DNA of 64,000 nt from DATCDR01 sp036510575 (GCA_036510575.1 DATCDR010000036.1:1-64000); one strand, 5' to 3'; positions 35,394-44,769 are shown, counted from the first letter of the stretch. The notes: a model not told the origin generated them from the sequence alone. Translations and numbers: made by a program.

Positions 35394-36368
35394 CTATCGG
35401 CTGATGGCGGTTCGGATGTGGCCCACGAGATCGCCCTCGGCCATGTCGTGTGCGACCTGGACTGCATTCGTGATCGCACGAGCCGATGAGCTGCCGTGAC
35501 TGATGATGCAGACGCCGTCGACGCCGAGCAGCATCGCGCCGCCGGTTGCCTCCGGGTCGACGTTCGCGGCGTAGGGCAAGAGCGCCGGGATCAAGACGTC
35601 GCCAGCGCTCTTGGTCTCTGGCGTGGAGCTGATTGCCGACATCAAAATGCCCATGAAGGCGCTGAGCGCACCCTCGAGTGCCTTTAGCGCCACGTTGCCG
35701 GTAAAGCCATCCGTCACAATGATGTCGGCTTGACCAGTGAGAAGGTCGCGACCTTCGACGTTACCGATGAATCGCACGCCGATCCCTTGAGCGAATATCG
35801 CGTGCGTCTCTTTGATGAGCGGGTTGCCCTTCGAGGACTCTTCGCCGATCGACAGCAGTGCGACCGAAGGATCTGGATTCCCGTAGCGCTGGCGCATGTA
35901 GACAGCAGCCATCTGCGCGAACTGAACGAGCCACTCCGGCTGACACTCCGCGTTCGCTCCAGCGTCGATCAGTACGGTCGGCGTCCCGCCGGGTACTGGA
36001 AGCGGGGTCGCGATCGCCGGGCGCGCCACGCCAGTAATGCGACCCATCCGAAGAAGCGCCGAGGCCATCGTCGCGCCGGTATTGCCTGCAGAGACCATCG
36101 CCGAGGCACGACCGTCTCGCACCGCCTCAGCTGCGCGCACGAGCGTCGAATCCTTCTTCGAACGCACCGAGCGGGCGGCGTCCTCGTCCATCCCGATGAC
36201 CTCGTTTGCCTCGATGATCTCGAGATCTCCGGTGTCGCCGAGTGAGCCGTCGGTCGGACCCACGAGCACCACAGGCACGCCTGCAGCGCGCGCCGCGAGC
36301 GCTCCGAGCACGATCTCGCCGGGGGCCTTGTCGCCCCCGAGTGCGTCAACTGCGACCGGAAGTGTCAG
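35394..36368 (-). CDS. plsX: Phosphate acyltransferase PlsX, apparent CTG start
   Basis: Converts acyl-ACP to acyl-phosphate for glycerophospholipid synthesis. The chain contains [62 protein letters not shown] and [16 protein letters not shown]. The nearest ATG/GTG/TTG would be GTG at 36311. That would delete the essential first strand and [20 protein letters not shown], which is encoded in the same frame just upstream. An in-frame TGA precedes it, so the only start that keeps this motif is CTG at 36368, overlapping the rpmF TGA (CTGA). 324 residues, normal length. Confidence 0.9.
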   Translation of the reverse strand: MTLPVAVDALGGDKAPGEIVLGALAARAAGVPVVLVGPTDGSLGDTGDLEIIEANEVIGMDEDAARSVRSKKDSTLVRAAEAVRDGRASAMVSAGNTGATMASALLRMGRITGVARPAIATPLPVPGGTPTVLIDAGANAECQPEWLVQFAQMAAVYMRQRYGNPDPSVALLSIGEESSKGNPLIKETHAIFAQGIGVRFIGNVEGRDLLTGQADIIVTDGFTGNVALKALEGALSAFMGILMSAISSTPETKSAGDVLIPALLPYAANVDPEATGGAMLLGVDGVCIISHGSSSARAITNAVQVAHDMAEGDLVGHIRTAISR

Positions 36369-36544
36369 TTGATCTCAATCGCCTGGCGACCCTTGTACCA
36401 GCCGCAGTTCGGACAGACGATGTGGGGGAGCTTGGCGTGCTGACACTGCGGGCAAGTAGAAAGGCCTGGAGCCTTGAGGACCCATGCCGACGCTCGACGG
36501 CTCCTACTCTTTGCCTTCGAGGTCTTCTTCTTTGGGACTGCCAT
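36365..36544 (-). CDS. rpmF: 50S ribosomal protein L32
   Basis: 59 residues, easily missed because of size. Starts [18 protein letters not shown] and carries the zinc-binding form: [20 protein letters not shown] (residues 31-50), four cysteines in two CxxC pairs. Ends KGRQAIEIN. Eight bases after the DUF177 gene; its TGA overlaps the plsX start. The DUF177-rpmF-plsX order is a standard bacterial cluster. Confidence 0.97.
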   Translation of the reverse strand: MAVPKKKTSKAKSRSRRASAWVLKAPGLSTCPQCQHAKLPHIVCPNCGWYKGRQAIEIN

Positions 36545-36552
36545 CGGATTTC

Positions 36553-37113
36553 CTACTCGCTCTGGTTAAAGCCCGTCTCCGAGCTGCCTTCTGCCTCATT
36601 TGACAACGCCCGGAGTGCATCCCACCGCGGATCGGTCGGCGCATCACACGAGCACTGCTCGAGGTTTCGATTCACACCGCACTCAGGACAGAGTCCGGCG
36701 CAGTCAGCACGACACAACGGTGCCAACGGCAGGTCGAGAATACACGCGTCGCGCACCACCGGCGCGAGGTCGAGCAGATCGCCGTGCAGCGGGTAGGTCG
36801 TTTCGATGTCTCCGTCCTCGCAGCAGAGCTCACAGACCTCGTCCTCGACGACGCCTACCGCCGGCTCGAGGCAGCGTCGGCACGTCCCCTCCCACGGCGT
36901 GAAGACATTCCCGGAGACGAGAATTCCTGGATAAACCGCCTCGAGCATGCCGTCGAAGATCACGCTCGCACCGTCTGGCACCCGCGACGTGCTCACCTCG
37001 AGGTCGGGGAGCTGACCCTCGATTCGAATGGCTCGATGCGATCCGGGCTGACGCAGCAGCGCTGCAACCTCAACGACGAAGGCCCGTTCGGATCCTCTTG
37101 GAAGTCGGTTCAC
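36553..37113 (-). CDS. DUF177 (YceD-family) ribosome-biogenesis protein
   Basis: 186 residues. Middle: [34 protein letters not shown]-terminus has the family cysteine cluster ([21 protein letters not shown]) and ends with [13 protein letters not shown]177 proteins are co-encoded with L32 and have been linked to 23S rRNA/L32 homeostasis in bacteria and plants. It is directly upstream of rpmF. Two of the Cys pairs resemble a zinc ribbon. Confidence 0.93.
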   Translation of the reverse strand: MNRLPRGSERAFVVEVAALLRQPGSHRAIRIEGQLPDLEVSTSRVPDGASVIFDGMLEAVYPGILVSGNVFTPWEGTCRRCLEPAVGVVEDEVCELCCEDGDIETTYPLHGDLLDLAPVVRDACILDLPLAPLCRADCAGLCPECGVNRNLEQCSCDAPTDPRWDALRALSNEAEGSSETGFNQSE

Positions 37114-37694
37114 TGATCCTGGTCAAAGGGGGAGAATTCGCCCGCCGCGGTCGCCTCCGCTTCAGTTGGCTCCGCGCTCGGAACGGCCGGCGCGCCGGTA
37201 AGACGCTCTCTCCCCGCCTGGACGGTCCGGATCGTGCGATCCAGCACGATCTCGAACGAGGCGAGCTTGCGGTCGACGTAGTCCTCAGCTTCGTGACGGA
37301 TCCGACGAGCTTCGGCCTCCGCGTCAAGGATCATGCGTTCGGCCTCGCTCTTAGCCTGGCGCGCGACCTCGGTTCGACTAACGAGGTGCGCGGCTTGTGC
37401 CTTCGCCGCTTCGAGCAGCTGGGAAGCTTCATAGTCGGCCCTGCTCTTTAGCTCATCGAAGTCCTGCAGCATCCGACGCGACCGCGCGAGCTCGCCTGGC
37501 AGCGCGGAACGGGCAGCGTCGATCAACACGATCAGTTCGTCGCGCGGCACGATCGCAGAGGAGCTGAGCGGCATCGACTTCGCGCTCTCGACCATCACGA
37601 TCAACTCATTCAGCACCAGCTCGATGTCGATCTCACCGGTGGCCGGATCGCGCCACGGCACCGATACTTCGTCGTGCGCCTCTGCGTCACTCAC
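37110..37694 (-). CDS. SepIVA-like DivIVA-family coiled-coil protein
   Basis: 194 residues, mostly coiled coil: EIDIELVLNELIVMVESAKSM and DELIVLIDAARSALPGELARS, then Ala/Glu/Arg-rich helix SRADYEASQLLEAAKAQ, AERMILDAEAEARRIRHEA, and a Pro/Ala tail. Position between coaD and the DUF177-rpmF genes matches mycobacterial SepIVA (a DivIVA-like septation protein), the basis for the call. GTG at 37694 with AAGGAGCG; overlaps the coaD stop by eight bases. A membrane-associated scaffold near the division site is likely, not shown. Confidence 0.75.
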   Translation of the reverse strand: MSDAEAHDEVSVPWRDPATGEIDIELVLNELIVMVESAKSMPLSSSAIVPRDELIVLIDAARSALPGELARSRRMLQDFDELKSRADYEASQLLEAAKAQAAHLVSRTEVARQAKSEAERMILDAEAEARRIRHEAEDYVDRKLASFEIVLDRTIRTVQAGRERLTGAPAVPSAEPTEAEATAAGEFSPFDQDQ

Positions 37695-38166
37695 GGAATC
37701 GCTCCTTGATCGCGCTCGCCACGACGTGCGGCACGAAGTGGCTGACATCACCGCCATAAGTAGCTACTTCTCGGACGAGCCGGCTCGACACAAAGGAGTA
37801 GGTCGCACTTGTCGGGACGAATAGTGTCTCGATCCCCGAGAGCTGCCGGTTCATCTGGGCCATCTGCAGTTCGAACTCGAAGTCCGAGACCACCCGGAGT
37901 CCGCGGATGATGACGTCGGCACCGACGAGCGCGGCGACCTCGACGACGAGCGTCGACATCGAGACCACCTCGACGTTTCCGAACTCCGAGCAGACATCCT
38001 TGATCAGGGCCTCTCGCTCATCAGAGGCGAACAACGGGTCGGTCTTTTGTGGATTACGCAGCATCGCGACGACCACATGGTCGAAAAGCTTGTGCGCGCG
38101 CTCGACCACCTCGAAGTGTCCGTTGTGGAACGGGTCGAAAGACCCAGGAAATATCGCGGTCGTCAT
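37687..38166 (-). CDS. coaD: Phosphopantetheine adenylyltransferase
   Basis: Transfers AMP from ATP to 4'-phosphopantetheine in coenzyme A synthesis. Nucleotidyltransferase pattern AIFPGSFDPFHNGHFEVVERA (with the HxGH-type motif), DVIIRGLRVVSDFEFELQMAQMNRQL, and the SSRLVREVATYGGDVSHFVP region at the end. 159 residues, hexameric family. Adjoins rsmD at 38166. Confidence 0.97.
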   Translation of the reverse strand: MTTAIFPGSFDPFHNGHFEVVERAHKLFDHVVVAMLRNPQKTDPLFASDEREALIKDVCSEFGNVEVVSMSTLVVEVAALVGADVIIRGLRVVSDFEFELQMAQMNRQLSGIETLFVPTSATYSFVSSRLVREVATYGGDVSHFVPHVVASAIKERFRE

Positions 38167-38711
38167 CAGAGCATCTCAACCCGGTCATGCTGACGTCGTG
38201 CCATGGTCACGAGGGTAGTGCCGTAACGATACGTTCGATGTAGTGAGAAGCGCTCGGGGAGGGTGATCTCCCGATTCGACTCGATCACGACGAATTCCGC
38301 AGGCACGATCGAAAGCAGTGTGGGCCACTCCTCGAAGCCGTATGGCGGGTCGAGAAAGATCACGTCGAAGGTCTCTCGCCCCGAGCGGCACCACGACACC
38401 GCCTCAGCGCGCACCACGCGACACGTCGCCTCCTCGGCGAGATGGGTCGACTCGAGATTCGCCTGGATGGCCAACACCGCTGCGCGATCGGAGTCGACGA
38501 GCACCACCGAGGAGGCACCTCTACTTGCAGCCTCGATCCCGAGCGCTCCCGAGCCGGCGAACAGGTCCGCCACCGAGGCTTCTTCGACGAGGTCTAGGTG
38601 GTCCAAAACGTCGAACATCGCCTCGCGCACCCGGTCCGCCGTCGGCCGGATATCGAGCTCCTTTGGCAGGTGAAGGGCGCGGCCGCGAGCGCTTCCGCCG
38701 ATAACGCGCAT
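38166..38711 (-). CDS. rsmD: 16S rRNA (guanine966-N2)-methyltransferase
   Basis: SAM-dependent enzyme that makes m2G966 in helix 31 of 16S rRNA. MRVIGGSARGRALHLPKELDIRPTADRVREAMFDVL is the characteristic N-terminus (here broken into blocks). Then the SAM loop VADLFAGSGALGIEAASRGASSV and the catalytic FDVIFLDPPYGFEEW. 181 residues. Starts 89 bases from the recG stop; coupled to coaD. Confidence 0.95.
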   Translation of the reverse strand: MRVIGGSARGRALHLPKELDIRPTADRVREAMFDVLDHLDLVEEASVADLFAGSGALGIEAASRGASSVVLVDSDRAAVLAIQANLESTHLAEEATCRVVRAEAVSWCRSGRETFDVIFLDPPYGFEEWPTLLSIVPAEFVVIESNREITLPERFSLHRTYRYGTTLVTMARRQHDRVEML

Positions 38712-38799
38712 CTCGAGATGCTACGGCCACAACGACCAATTGAGCGAGCGAGCTTCACCACTCACAGTCGGCGGCCGGTGGGTGGTGATGGACACGACA

Positions 38800-41058
38800 T
38801 CAGCTCCGAACGACGTAGGCTGCAGCCTCTTCTCCGATGATCTCTTCGAGCTCGTCGGCGAGGACTCGGTTCTCGCGAAGGCCAGGATCGTCGTCGACGA
38901 TGCTCTCGGCGGCTCTCCGAGCTGCCGCGATGAGGTCGCGGTCGAAGCGCAGTGAGGCGAGGCGAAGGTCGCTCCGTCCCCGTTGGCGCGCCCCGAGCAC
39001 CGTTCCCTCGCCACGCAGCGCCAGGTCAACCTCGGCGAGCTCGAAGCCATCAGAGGTCCGTTCGAGCGCGGAGAGCCGCTCGATGCCGATCTTCGAGGTC
39101 GGAGCGCCGAGCAAGAAACAGACCGACGGCGCACTCCCCCTCCCCACTCGACCACGGAGCTGGTGCAACTGGGCAATGCCGAATCGATCAGCATCCTCGA
39201 TCACCATCACCGTCGCGGCGGGAACGTCGACGCCTACCTCGATCACCGTCGTTGCCACCAGCACCGAGATCTCCCCTGCCCGGAAGGCATTCATCACGCG
39301 CTCCTTCTCCTTGGCCGACAGCTGACCGTGCAGCAGGCCGATCGAGACGCCTGCAAGCTCACCAGAAGAGAGTCGCTCGAACTCAGTCGTCGCCGCGCGC
39401 GGCAGACGGGGCGCTGCGCTCTCGGCCAACAGATCCTCGAGTGTCGCCACATCAGCATCGTCGACCAGGTCGTCGTCTCGTGCCGCGTCGTCCTCTTCGC
39501 CTGGACGGATGTAAGGACATACGACGAAGGCCTGATGGCCCTTTTTGACCTCGGCACGGACGCGCTGCCAGACCCGGGCCTCATCTTCGGGCTCGGCGAT
39601 CCAGAGTGTGCGGATCGGCGTCCTTCCCGGCGGCATCTCGTCTAAGACGCTGTAGTCCAGATCGCCGTAGACCGTCATCGCTGCGGTACGTGGAATCGGT
39701 GTCGCCGTCATCACGAGGAGATCCGGATCGTGTGCAGAGTTCGCCTCGCTCGCCCCCTTCTCTCGAAGAGCCGCCCGCTGATCGACGCCGAATCGGTGCT
39801 GCTCGTCGATGACCACAACACCGAGGCGGGCGAAGCGGACCTCGGCGGTGATGAGCGCGTGCGTACCGACGAGGATGTCGACGGTTCCAGCGAGCAACCC
39901 TGCGAGCAGTCGCGTGCGCTCGCCAGCCGGGGTCTTGCTCGTGAGCAGCGCTACCTGGAGCGGGCGCTCTCCGAGCAGCCTCGTCGCATCCGGGCGCATG
40001 ACGCCTTTCAGCATCTCCCGGGCCGCCATGAAGTGCTGCTCCGCGAGAACCTCGGTCGGCACCATCAAGGCACCCTGGTGACCGCCCTGAACTCCGTAGA
40101 GCAGCGCTGCGAGGGCCACCACTGTCTTTCCCGCTCCGACGTCCCCTTGGAGCAGCCGGTGCATCGGCAGCGGTGAGCCGAGATCGGCCGCCACCTCTTC
40201 GATCACGCGGCCCTGCGCGTCGGTGAGCGCGAACGGCAGGCTGGAAAGGAACGCGCCGACGAGGTCGTTGCCGGCAGCGGGAACGATGTTGTGGGCGATG
40301 CCTCGCGATCCGGCTGCGATCGCGCGCTTTTTCAAGACGAGGGCGAGCTGGAGCCTGAAGAGCTCGTCGAAAGCCAGCCGGCGCCGCGCACGACCCTTCT
40401 GGCCGATGTCTTCGGGGGCATGGATCTGCTGGAATGCAGTCGTCCGATCGACCAGGCCGATCTCACCTCGCAGGTGCCCAGGCAGCGGGTCAGCGAAGTC
40501 GCCTGCTCGCCGGAGCGCCTCCTCGACGAAGTGGCCGAGCTCGCTCGAGCCGATTCCTGCCCGCTCGGACTGGGGATAGATCGGGACGATCCGACCGGTC
40601 TGGTCGCCGATCAGGTCGACGATCGGGTTCACCATCTGCAGGCGTTCCCGGTAGAGATCGACCTTGCCGAAGACCACGACGTTCATCTCGGCACCGAGCT
40701 GTCGGGATCGCCACGGCTGATTGAAGAAGCTGACGAGCAGCGTTCCGGTGCCGTCAGAGAGCCGAAGTTCGACGATCGGCTTTCGCCCTCGTGGCCGCTT
40801 GGTCGAGACCGAGATGATCTCGGCCGAGACCACCGCCTCCTCGCCGGGGACGAGTGCATCGATGGCAACCGCGTTCGTCCGGTCATTCCACTTCCTCGGA
40901 TAGAAGAAGAGCAGATCGAGAACAGAGTGGATGTTCATCTGCGCGAGCGCGGCAGACTTCTTCGGTCCAACCGTCTTTAGCTCTACGACCGGGATGCGGG
41001 CGAGCTGGGAGAGCCGGCGTCGGACGGAGTTCGCCGCTACCGGCGCCTCCTGGCTCAC
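38800..41058 (-). CDS. recG: ATP-dependent DNA helicase RecG
   Basis: 752 residues. N-terminal wedge/OB region (LKTVGPKKSAALAQMNIHSVLDLL, GTLLVSFFNQPW). Superfamily 2 motor: motif I GDVGAGKTVVALAALLYG, II VVIDEQHRFGV, III MTATPIPRTAAMTVYGDL, IV-VI FVVCPYIRPG, VATTVIEVGVDVPAATVMVI, HQLRGRVGRGSAPSVCFLL. Reverses stalled replication forks and branch-migrates Holliday junctions. Overlaps fakA by four bases (41055-41058), as in other actinobacteria where rpmB/fakA/recG cluster. Confidence 0.97.
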   Translation of the reverse strand: MSQEAPVAANSVRRRLSQLARIPVVELKTVGPKKSAALAQMNIHSVLDLLFFYPRKWNDRTNAVAIDALVPGEEAVVSAEIISVSTKRPRGRKPIVELRLSDGTGTLLVSFFNQPWRSRQLGAEMNVVVFGKVDLYRERLQMVNPIVDLIGDQTGRIVPIYPQSERAGIGSSELGHFVEEALRRAGDFADPLPGHLRGEIGLVDRTTAFQQIHAPEDIGQKGRARRRLAFDELFRLQLALVLKKRAIAAGSRGIAHNIVPAAGNDLVGAFLSSLPFALTDAQGRVIEEVAADLGSPLPMHRLLQGDVGAGKTVVALAALLYGVQGGHQGALMVPTEVLAEQHFMAAREMLKGVMRPDATRLLGERPLQVALLTSKTPAGERTRLLAGLLAGTVDILVGTHALITAEVRFARLGVVVIDEQHRFGVDQRAALREKGASEANSAHDPDLLVMTATPIPRTAAMTVYGDLDYSVLDEMPPGRTPIRTLWIAEPEDEARVWQRVRAEVKKGHQAFVVCPYIRPGEEDDAARDDDLVDDADVATLEDLLAESAAPRLPRAATTEFERLSSGELAGVSIGLLHGQLSAKEKERVMNAFRAGEISVLVATTVIEVGVDVPAATVMVIEDADRFGIAQLHQLRGRVGRGSAPSVCFLLGAPTSKIGIERLSALERTSDGFELAEVDLALRGEGTVLGARQRGRSDLRLASLRFDRDLIAAARRAAESIVDDDPGLRENRVLADELEEIIGEEAAAYVVRS

Positions 41059-42719
41059 TCGATCGAGATCAGCAGCGGGTACAAGGGCTGATTACCGAGG
41101 TGGCGCTCGATGGCGACCGATGGATGCGAAGCAGCGACGTAGCCCGCTATCTCCTCGATCACGTCGCGATCGGCTCCGGAGCCCTCAATAAGGGTCACGA
41201 TCTCATGATCGTCGCCGAGCAGCGCCTCGATGAGCGCAGTGGCAGCGGCAAGGAACGTGGGCTCTACCACCTCGATGCCGCTCCGGCTCAGTCCGAGCCA
41301 GTCGCCCTCGTGAATCGGGCCGGTCGGGCCGGTGGCATCTCGAATCGCCTGCGTCACCTCCCCTGCCACGACACCGTCAGCCATCTCCCCCATGGCCTGG
41401 GCGTTCTCGGTAGCGCCCGCAGCAGGGTCGTAGGCGAGCAGCGCCGCAAAACCCTCCTGGATGCCGAGCGTCGGCACGACGACCACCTTCTTGGTCGAGA
41501 GCTCGACGACCTGGAGGGCTACGGGGATGATGTTCTTGTTGTTCGGCAGCAGAACCACCTCTGATCCGGGCGCAGACTCGGCCATGTCCAAGATGTCGGC
41601 CGTCGAGGGGTTCATCGACTGCCCGCCGGCGACGAGCCTGTCGACACCGAGCGAGAGAAAGATCTGACGCACCCCCGGACCGGATGCGACCGCGACGACC
41701 GAGGTGCGCGGCGGCGCGGCACGAATCTGCGGCTCGAGTTCGCCTGCGGCCTCTCGAACCCAGCGTTCTTCTCCAACTTGTTCGCGGAGATCGGTCACTC
41801 GAATCTCGTGCGGGCGTCCAGCGACGATGCCTGCCTCGATGGCGGCACCGATGTCGTCGGTGTGCACGTGGCAACTAAACGTCGGCGACGCGCCGACGAT
41901 GACCGTCGAGTCACCGATCGCATCGAACTTCGCTCGCAGGGCAGGGATGGCGTCATCTTCTGAGTCGAGGAGGAACATCACCTCGTACTGGGGTCCACCA
42001 CTCGAGAGGTCATGGTCGATGAGCACCGGCATGACCTTGCCATCTGAGGTCGCGACCAGCGCCGCGACCTCTGCAGGGAGCTCAAGCGCATCGACACCGA
42101 AAGTTCCGGCAACGACGCGGAGGAACGACTTGTACAACAGCGTCAAGCCGGCGCCGCCGGCATCGACGACTCCGGCGTCTTGGAGAACCTGGAGGAGCTT
42201 CGGAGTCGAAGCCAGCGCCGCGACCGCCGTCTCGCTCGTCGCTCGGAGCACGCCGACGAGATCGGCGCCCGCCTCGACGGCATTCATCGCCCCGGTTGCA
42301 GCTTCCCTGGCTACCGTGAGAATCGTGCCCTCCACCGGGCGCGAGACCGCGCTTCGCGCAGCATCGTTCGCATTTGCCATGCCCCTCGCGAACGCCGCCG
42401 CTCCGACCGAGGCCCCCGGAAAGTCTGCCGTCAAGGCCCGAAGCACCTGGCAGAGAATGACGCCGGAGTTTCCTCGGGCGCCCATCAGTGACCCCTTTGC
42501 AATCGCCGCGCAGACCGCTGACATCTCCGGCGCCGCAGAGATTCCGTCTACCGCGCTGCAGACCGATTGCAGCGTCAACAACATGTTCGTTCCGGTGTCT
42601 CCATCGGGGACCGGAAACACGTTCAGCCGGTTGATCGTGCCTTGATGCTCTTGGAGCGAGTCGCGAAAGGCCGCCATTACCTCGATCAACTCTTCTGGTC
42701 CGATCGTCATGATGGTCAT
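41055..42719 (-). CDS. fakA: Fatty-acid kinase ATP-binding subunit (DAK2/YloV family)
   Basis: 554 residues: DhaL-type ATP-binding domain with GTINRLNVFPVPDGDTGTNM (metal/ATP Asp residues) and AKGSLMGARGNSGVILCQVLR, then a middle domain and a C-terminal DegV/FakB-interacting domain (VLLPNNKNIIPVALQVV). FakA phosphorylates fatty acids held by FakB/DegV proteins for phospholipid synthesis; plsX in the same block uses acyl-phosphate. ATG at 42719 overlaps the TGA of a TnpB gene (ATGA); upstream residues of the longer frame are transposon-derived. Second ATG at 42710 is possible. Confidence 0.9.
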   Translation of the reverse strand: MTIMTIGPEELIEVMAAFRDSLQEHQGTINRLNVFPVPDGDTGTNMLLTLQSVCSAVDGISAAPEMSAVCAAIAKGSLMGARGNSGVILCQVLRALTADFPGASVGAAAFARGMANANDAARSAVSRPVEGTILTVAREAATGAMNAVEAGADLVGVLRATSETAVAALASTPKLLQVLQDAGVVDAGGAGLTLLYKSFLRVVAGTFGVDALELPAEVAALVATSDGKVMPVLIDHDLSSGGPQYEVMFLLDSEDDAIPALRAKFDAIGDSTVIVGASPTFSCHVHTDDIGAAIEAGIVAGRPHEIRVTDLREQVGEERWVREAAGELEPQIRAAPPRTSVVAVASGPGVRQIFLSLGVDRLVAGGQSMNPSTADILDMAESAPGSEVVLLPNNKNIIPVALQVVELSTKKVVVVPTLGIQEGFAALLAYDPAAGATENAQAMGEMADGVVAGEVTQAIRDATGPTGPIHEGDWLGLSRSGIEVVEPTFLAAATALIEALLGDDHEIVTLIEGSGADRDVIEEIAGYVAASHPSVAIERHLGNQPLYPLLISIE

Positions 42720-44137
42720 AGCTTTGCGGACCTGACCGTACAGGTAGTGGGTCGTTTTGATCCCACAAGGGCGGTCTGATGCGATTGCCCGCTGCCGCCT
42801 TGGCGCTTCAATGACGATGACTGAGGAGCCAGTCGGTGTTCGCCTCCGCGCCCGTTTCTCGTCTCCGACCTCCCGCCGGCGACGTTTGCTGCGAGTGCTG
42901 CCAGATTGCGCGCTGCGTTTAGATCTCGGTCGATGTCGAGACCACATTCACAGCGATAGCGCCGTTCAGCTAGGGCAAGCTTGGCTCTCACACGCCCACA
43001 TGATGAACAGGTCTTACTCGAGGGAAACCATCGATCGGCGACGATCAATCTGCCGCCGTGCCAGGCAATCTTATAGTTGATCTGGCGGTGGAACTCACCT
43101 GGTGCGACATCGAGGATCGCGCGGTTGAGGCCGGCCTTGGCCCGCGTCCCGTTTCGGGTGTAGCTGCCATCCCCGTTACGCACGGCTTTTGGTGATCTCG
43201 TCATGCCCGCCACGTTCAGGTCCTCGAGCACGACCGTCCCATAGGTGGAAGCGAGGCGACTGGAGAGCTGATGCAGTGCATCGGCACGACAGGTCCGAGC
43301 GCTGCGATGGAGTCTGGCGAGTCGTCGCTTGGTGTCTTTTCGACGATTCGAGCCGCGTTCTCGACGCGAGAGTTCACGCTGCAAGCGGGCCATCTTTCGC
43401 GCGTAGCGGTTGAGGGCCTTCGGGTTCTCCACCACGTCACCGGTCGAGAGCACTGCGAGGGATTTCACGCCGAGGTCGACGCCGACGACCGCGTCCGGGA
43501 ATGACGCAGCCGGGTCCTCCCGTCCGATCTCGACACAGATCGAGCAGAACCATCGTCCTGCCTCCTCGGAGATCGTCGCGTTGAGGATCCTCGCTGTGCC
43601 AGCGTCTACGTGACGGAGCAAGGCGGTCGTCATCTCCTTCGATCGTACGATCCCGATTCGCGGCAGGCGAATGTGGCGCGAATCGATCACCGAAACACCG
43701 GCCCAGAAACGACAGGAGCGATTGCTGCCAGCCTTTTTGAAACGCGGAAAGCCGATCTGGCCTACTCGGGTGCCCGAGCGCGCTTTGGAGAAGTTCGCCA
43801 ACGCGTCGCCCAGGGCCGTGAGCCCCGATTCATAGGCGAACTTGGAGTTCTCGCCCCACCACGGCGCGACCTCGTTCTTGGTGGTATTCCAAACCTTGCG
43901 AAGCGAGATCATCGTCCAGGGCACCGAAACGGTGTTCGCGAGCGCATTGGCGTCTTCGTCGGAGAGAAGTTCGCGAAATGCAGCTTCGCGGATTCGCGAC
44001 TGCTGGGCGAGACGATCTTTTACGAGGGCGAGGCCCCAGTTGTAGGCGAATCGTGAGGCGCCGCAATGCGACGCGAATCGGGACCTGATCGCGTTGTTCG
44101 GGTCCAGTTCGAATCGGAGGGCCTGATGCACGAGCAC
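42716..44137 (-). CDS. tnpB: TnpB, RNA-guided nuclease of IS200/IS605 family
   Basis: 473 residues from GTG 44137. N-terminal VHQALRFELDPNNAIRSRFASHCGASRFAYNWGLALV is the TnpB wedge/REC beginning. All three RuvC acidic residues are visible: VVGVDLGVKSLAVLSTG (Asp), GTVVLEDLNVAGM (Glu), DIDRDLNAARNL (Asp). The zinc finger is TCSSCGRVRAKLALAERRYRCECG. The nuclease therefore looks intact. No TnpA partner, as in IS1341-type elements. TnpB uses an RNA from its own 3' end as a guide to cut donor joints. It is fused by ATGA to fakA, i.e. inserted in the fakA leader. Confidence 0.93.
   Translation of the reverse strand: MLVHQALRFELDPNNAIRSRFASHCGASRFAYNWGLALVKDRLAQQSRIREAAFRELLSDEDANALANTVSVPWTMISLRKVWNTTKNEVAPWWGENSKFAYESGLTALGDALANFSKARSGTRVGQIGFPRFKKAGSNRSCRFWAGVSVIDSRHIRLPRIGIVRSKEMTTALLRHVDAGTARILNATISEEAGRWFCSICVEIGREDPAASFPDAVVGVDLGVKSLAVLSTGDVVENPKALNRYARKMARLQRELSRRERGSNRRKDTKRRLARLHRSARTCRADALHQLSSRLASTYGTVVLEDLNVAGMTRSPKAVRNGDGSYTRNGTRAKAGLNRAILDVAPGEFHRQINYKIAWHGGRLIVADRWFPSSKTCSSCGRVRAKLALAERRYRCECGLDIDRDLNAARNLAALAANVAGGRSETRNGRGGEHRLAPQSSSLKRQGGSGQSHQTALVGSKRPTTCTVRSAKL
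42720..42905 (-). ncRNA. Candidate omega RNA (reRNA) overlapping tnpB 3' end
   Basis: In characterised elements the guide RNA spans the final 100-200 bases of tnpB plus the right end, with the guide read from the flank. Here that region includes the hairpin at 42747-42766 and ends at the fakA start. The call rests on family knowledge and position; the RNA itself is not shown. Confidence 0.4.
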
Positions 44138-44220
44138 GCAGCGAGGATACGAATGAGATGTGACGGTCAATTTTACCAGTACCGACGCACGCGACAGCGA
44201 GGGTCTCACCCCAGTACGAG
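42737..44220 (-). mobile_element. IS200/IS605 (IS1341-type) element; ends approximate
   Basis: Contains only tnpB. At the right end a 5-bp stem hairpin (GTGGG at 42747-42751 with CCCAC at 42762-42766) lies within the last codons of tnpB, typical of subterminal structures. At the left, GGGTCTCACCC (44201-44211) is a small palindrome. On the minus strand TTGAC occurs at 44170-44166, a TTGAC/TTGAT-type target-adjacent motif that would place the left end about 30 bases before the start. Exact termini cannot be fixed without the empty site. Confidence 0.55.
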
Positions 44221-44279
44221 AGCTGTACCACTGCGCAGTCGACTGAGAAGGAGCACCGACGAAATAACACTCTTGTCGA

Positions 44280-44726
44280 TCATCTCTCTTCGGTCGTATT
44301 CGGCAGTGCCAACAGGGTCGTGACTGCGAAGACCGCAAGGGCGTCGTCCTGGCGGAATCGTGTCTCGGTAATGGCGTTTCTTCCACGTGCCTGTAGCAGT
44401 CGGCACTCGAGTTCAAACTCGTCGCCGGTAATGGCCTCGAGGTAATCGACACGCATACTTGTGGTCGCGAAGAACGAATCCGACCCATCGACGCTCCCGC
44501 TTCTCGCGACTCGATACGCCAACATGTCGACGTAGGCAGGCGTGTACCCACCAAAGAGCTGGCCCCGTCGATTCTTCAGGTGCGAAAGAAGCGGTACCCG
44601 GAGCTTCACGTAGCCAGGTGACTCGGCGAGGACGTTCCAGCGGTCGACAGCGAACTGCGTCGAGATGTGCTCGAGGCCGGTGGGAAGCTTGCCGAAAGCG
44701 ACCTTGCCATCGTCTACCTCTGTCAT
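44280..44726 (-). CDS. Hotdog-fold (PaaI-type) thioesterase
   Basis: 148 residues. The hotdog core is visible: LRVPLLSHLKNRRGQLFGGYTPAYVDMLAYRVARS (central helix with the catalytic neighbourhood), then DSFFATTSMRVDYLEAITGDEFELECRLLQARGRNAITETRF and LAVFAVTTLLALP. It would hydrolyse a small acyl-CoA or related thioester; the substrate is open. Minus strand, 43 bases before the nitroreductase stop, so they may be one transcript. Confidence 0.75.
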   Translation of the reverse strand: MTEVDDGKVAFGKLPTGLEHISTQFAVDRWNVLAESPGYVKLRVPLLSHLKNRRGQLFGGYTPAYVDMLAYRVARSGSVDGSDSFFATTSMRVDYLEAITGDEFELECRLLQARGRNAITETRFRQDDALAVFAVTTLLALPNTTEER

Positions 44727-44769
44727 CGCGGTGGTTTCCCTTCAGTTGTCCGGCAACGACGGCCGCGCA

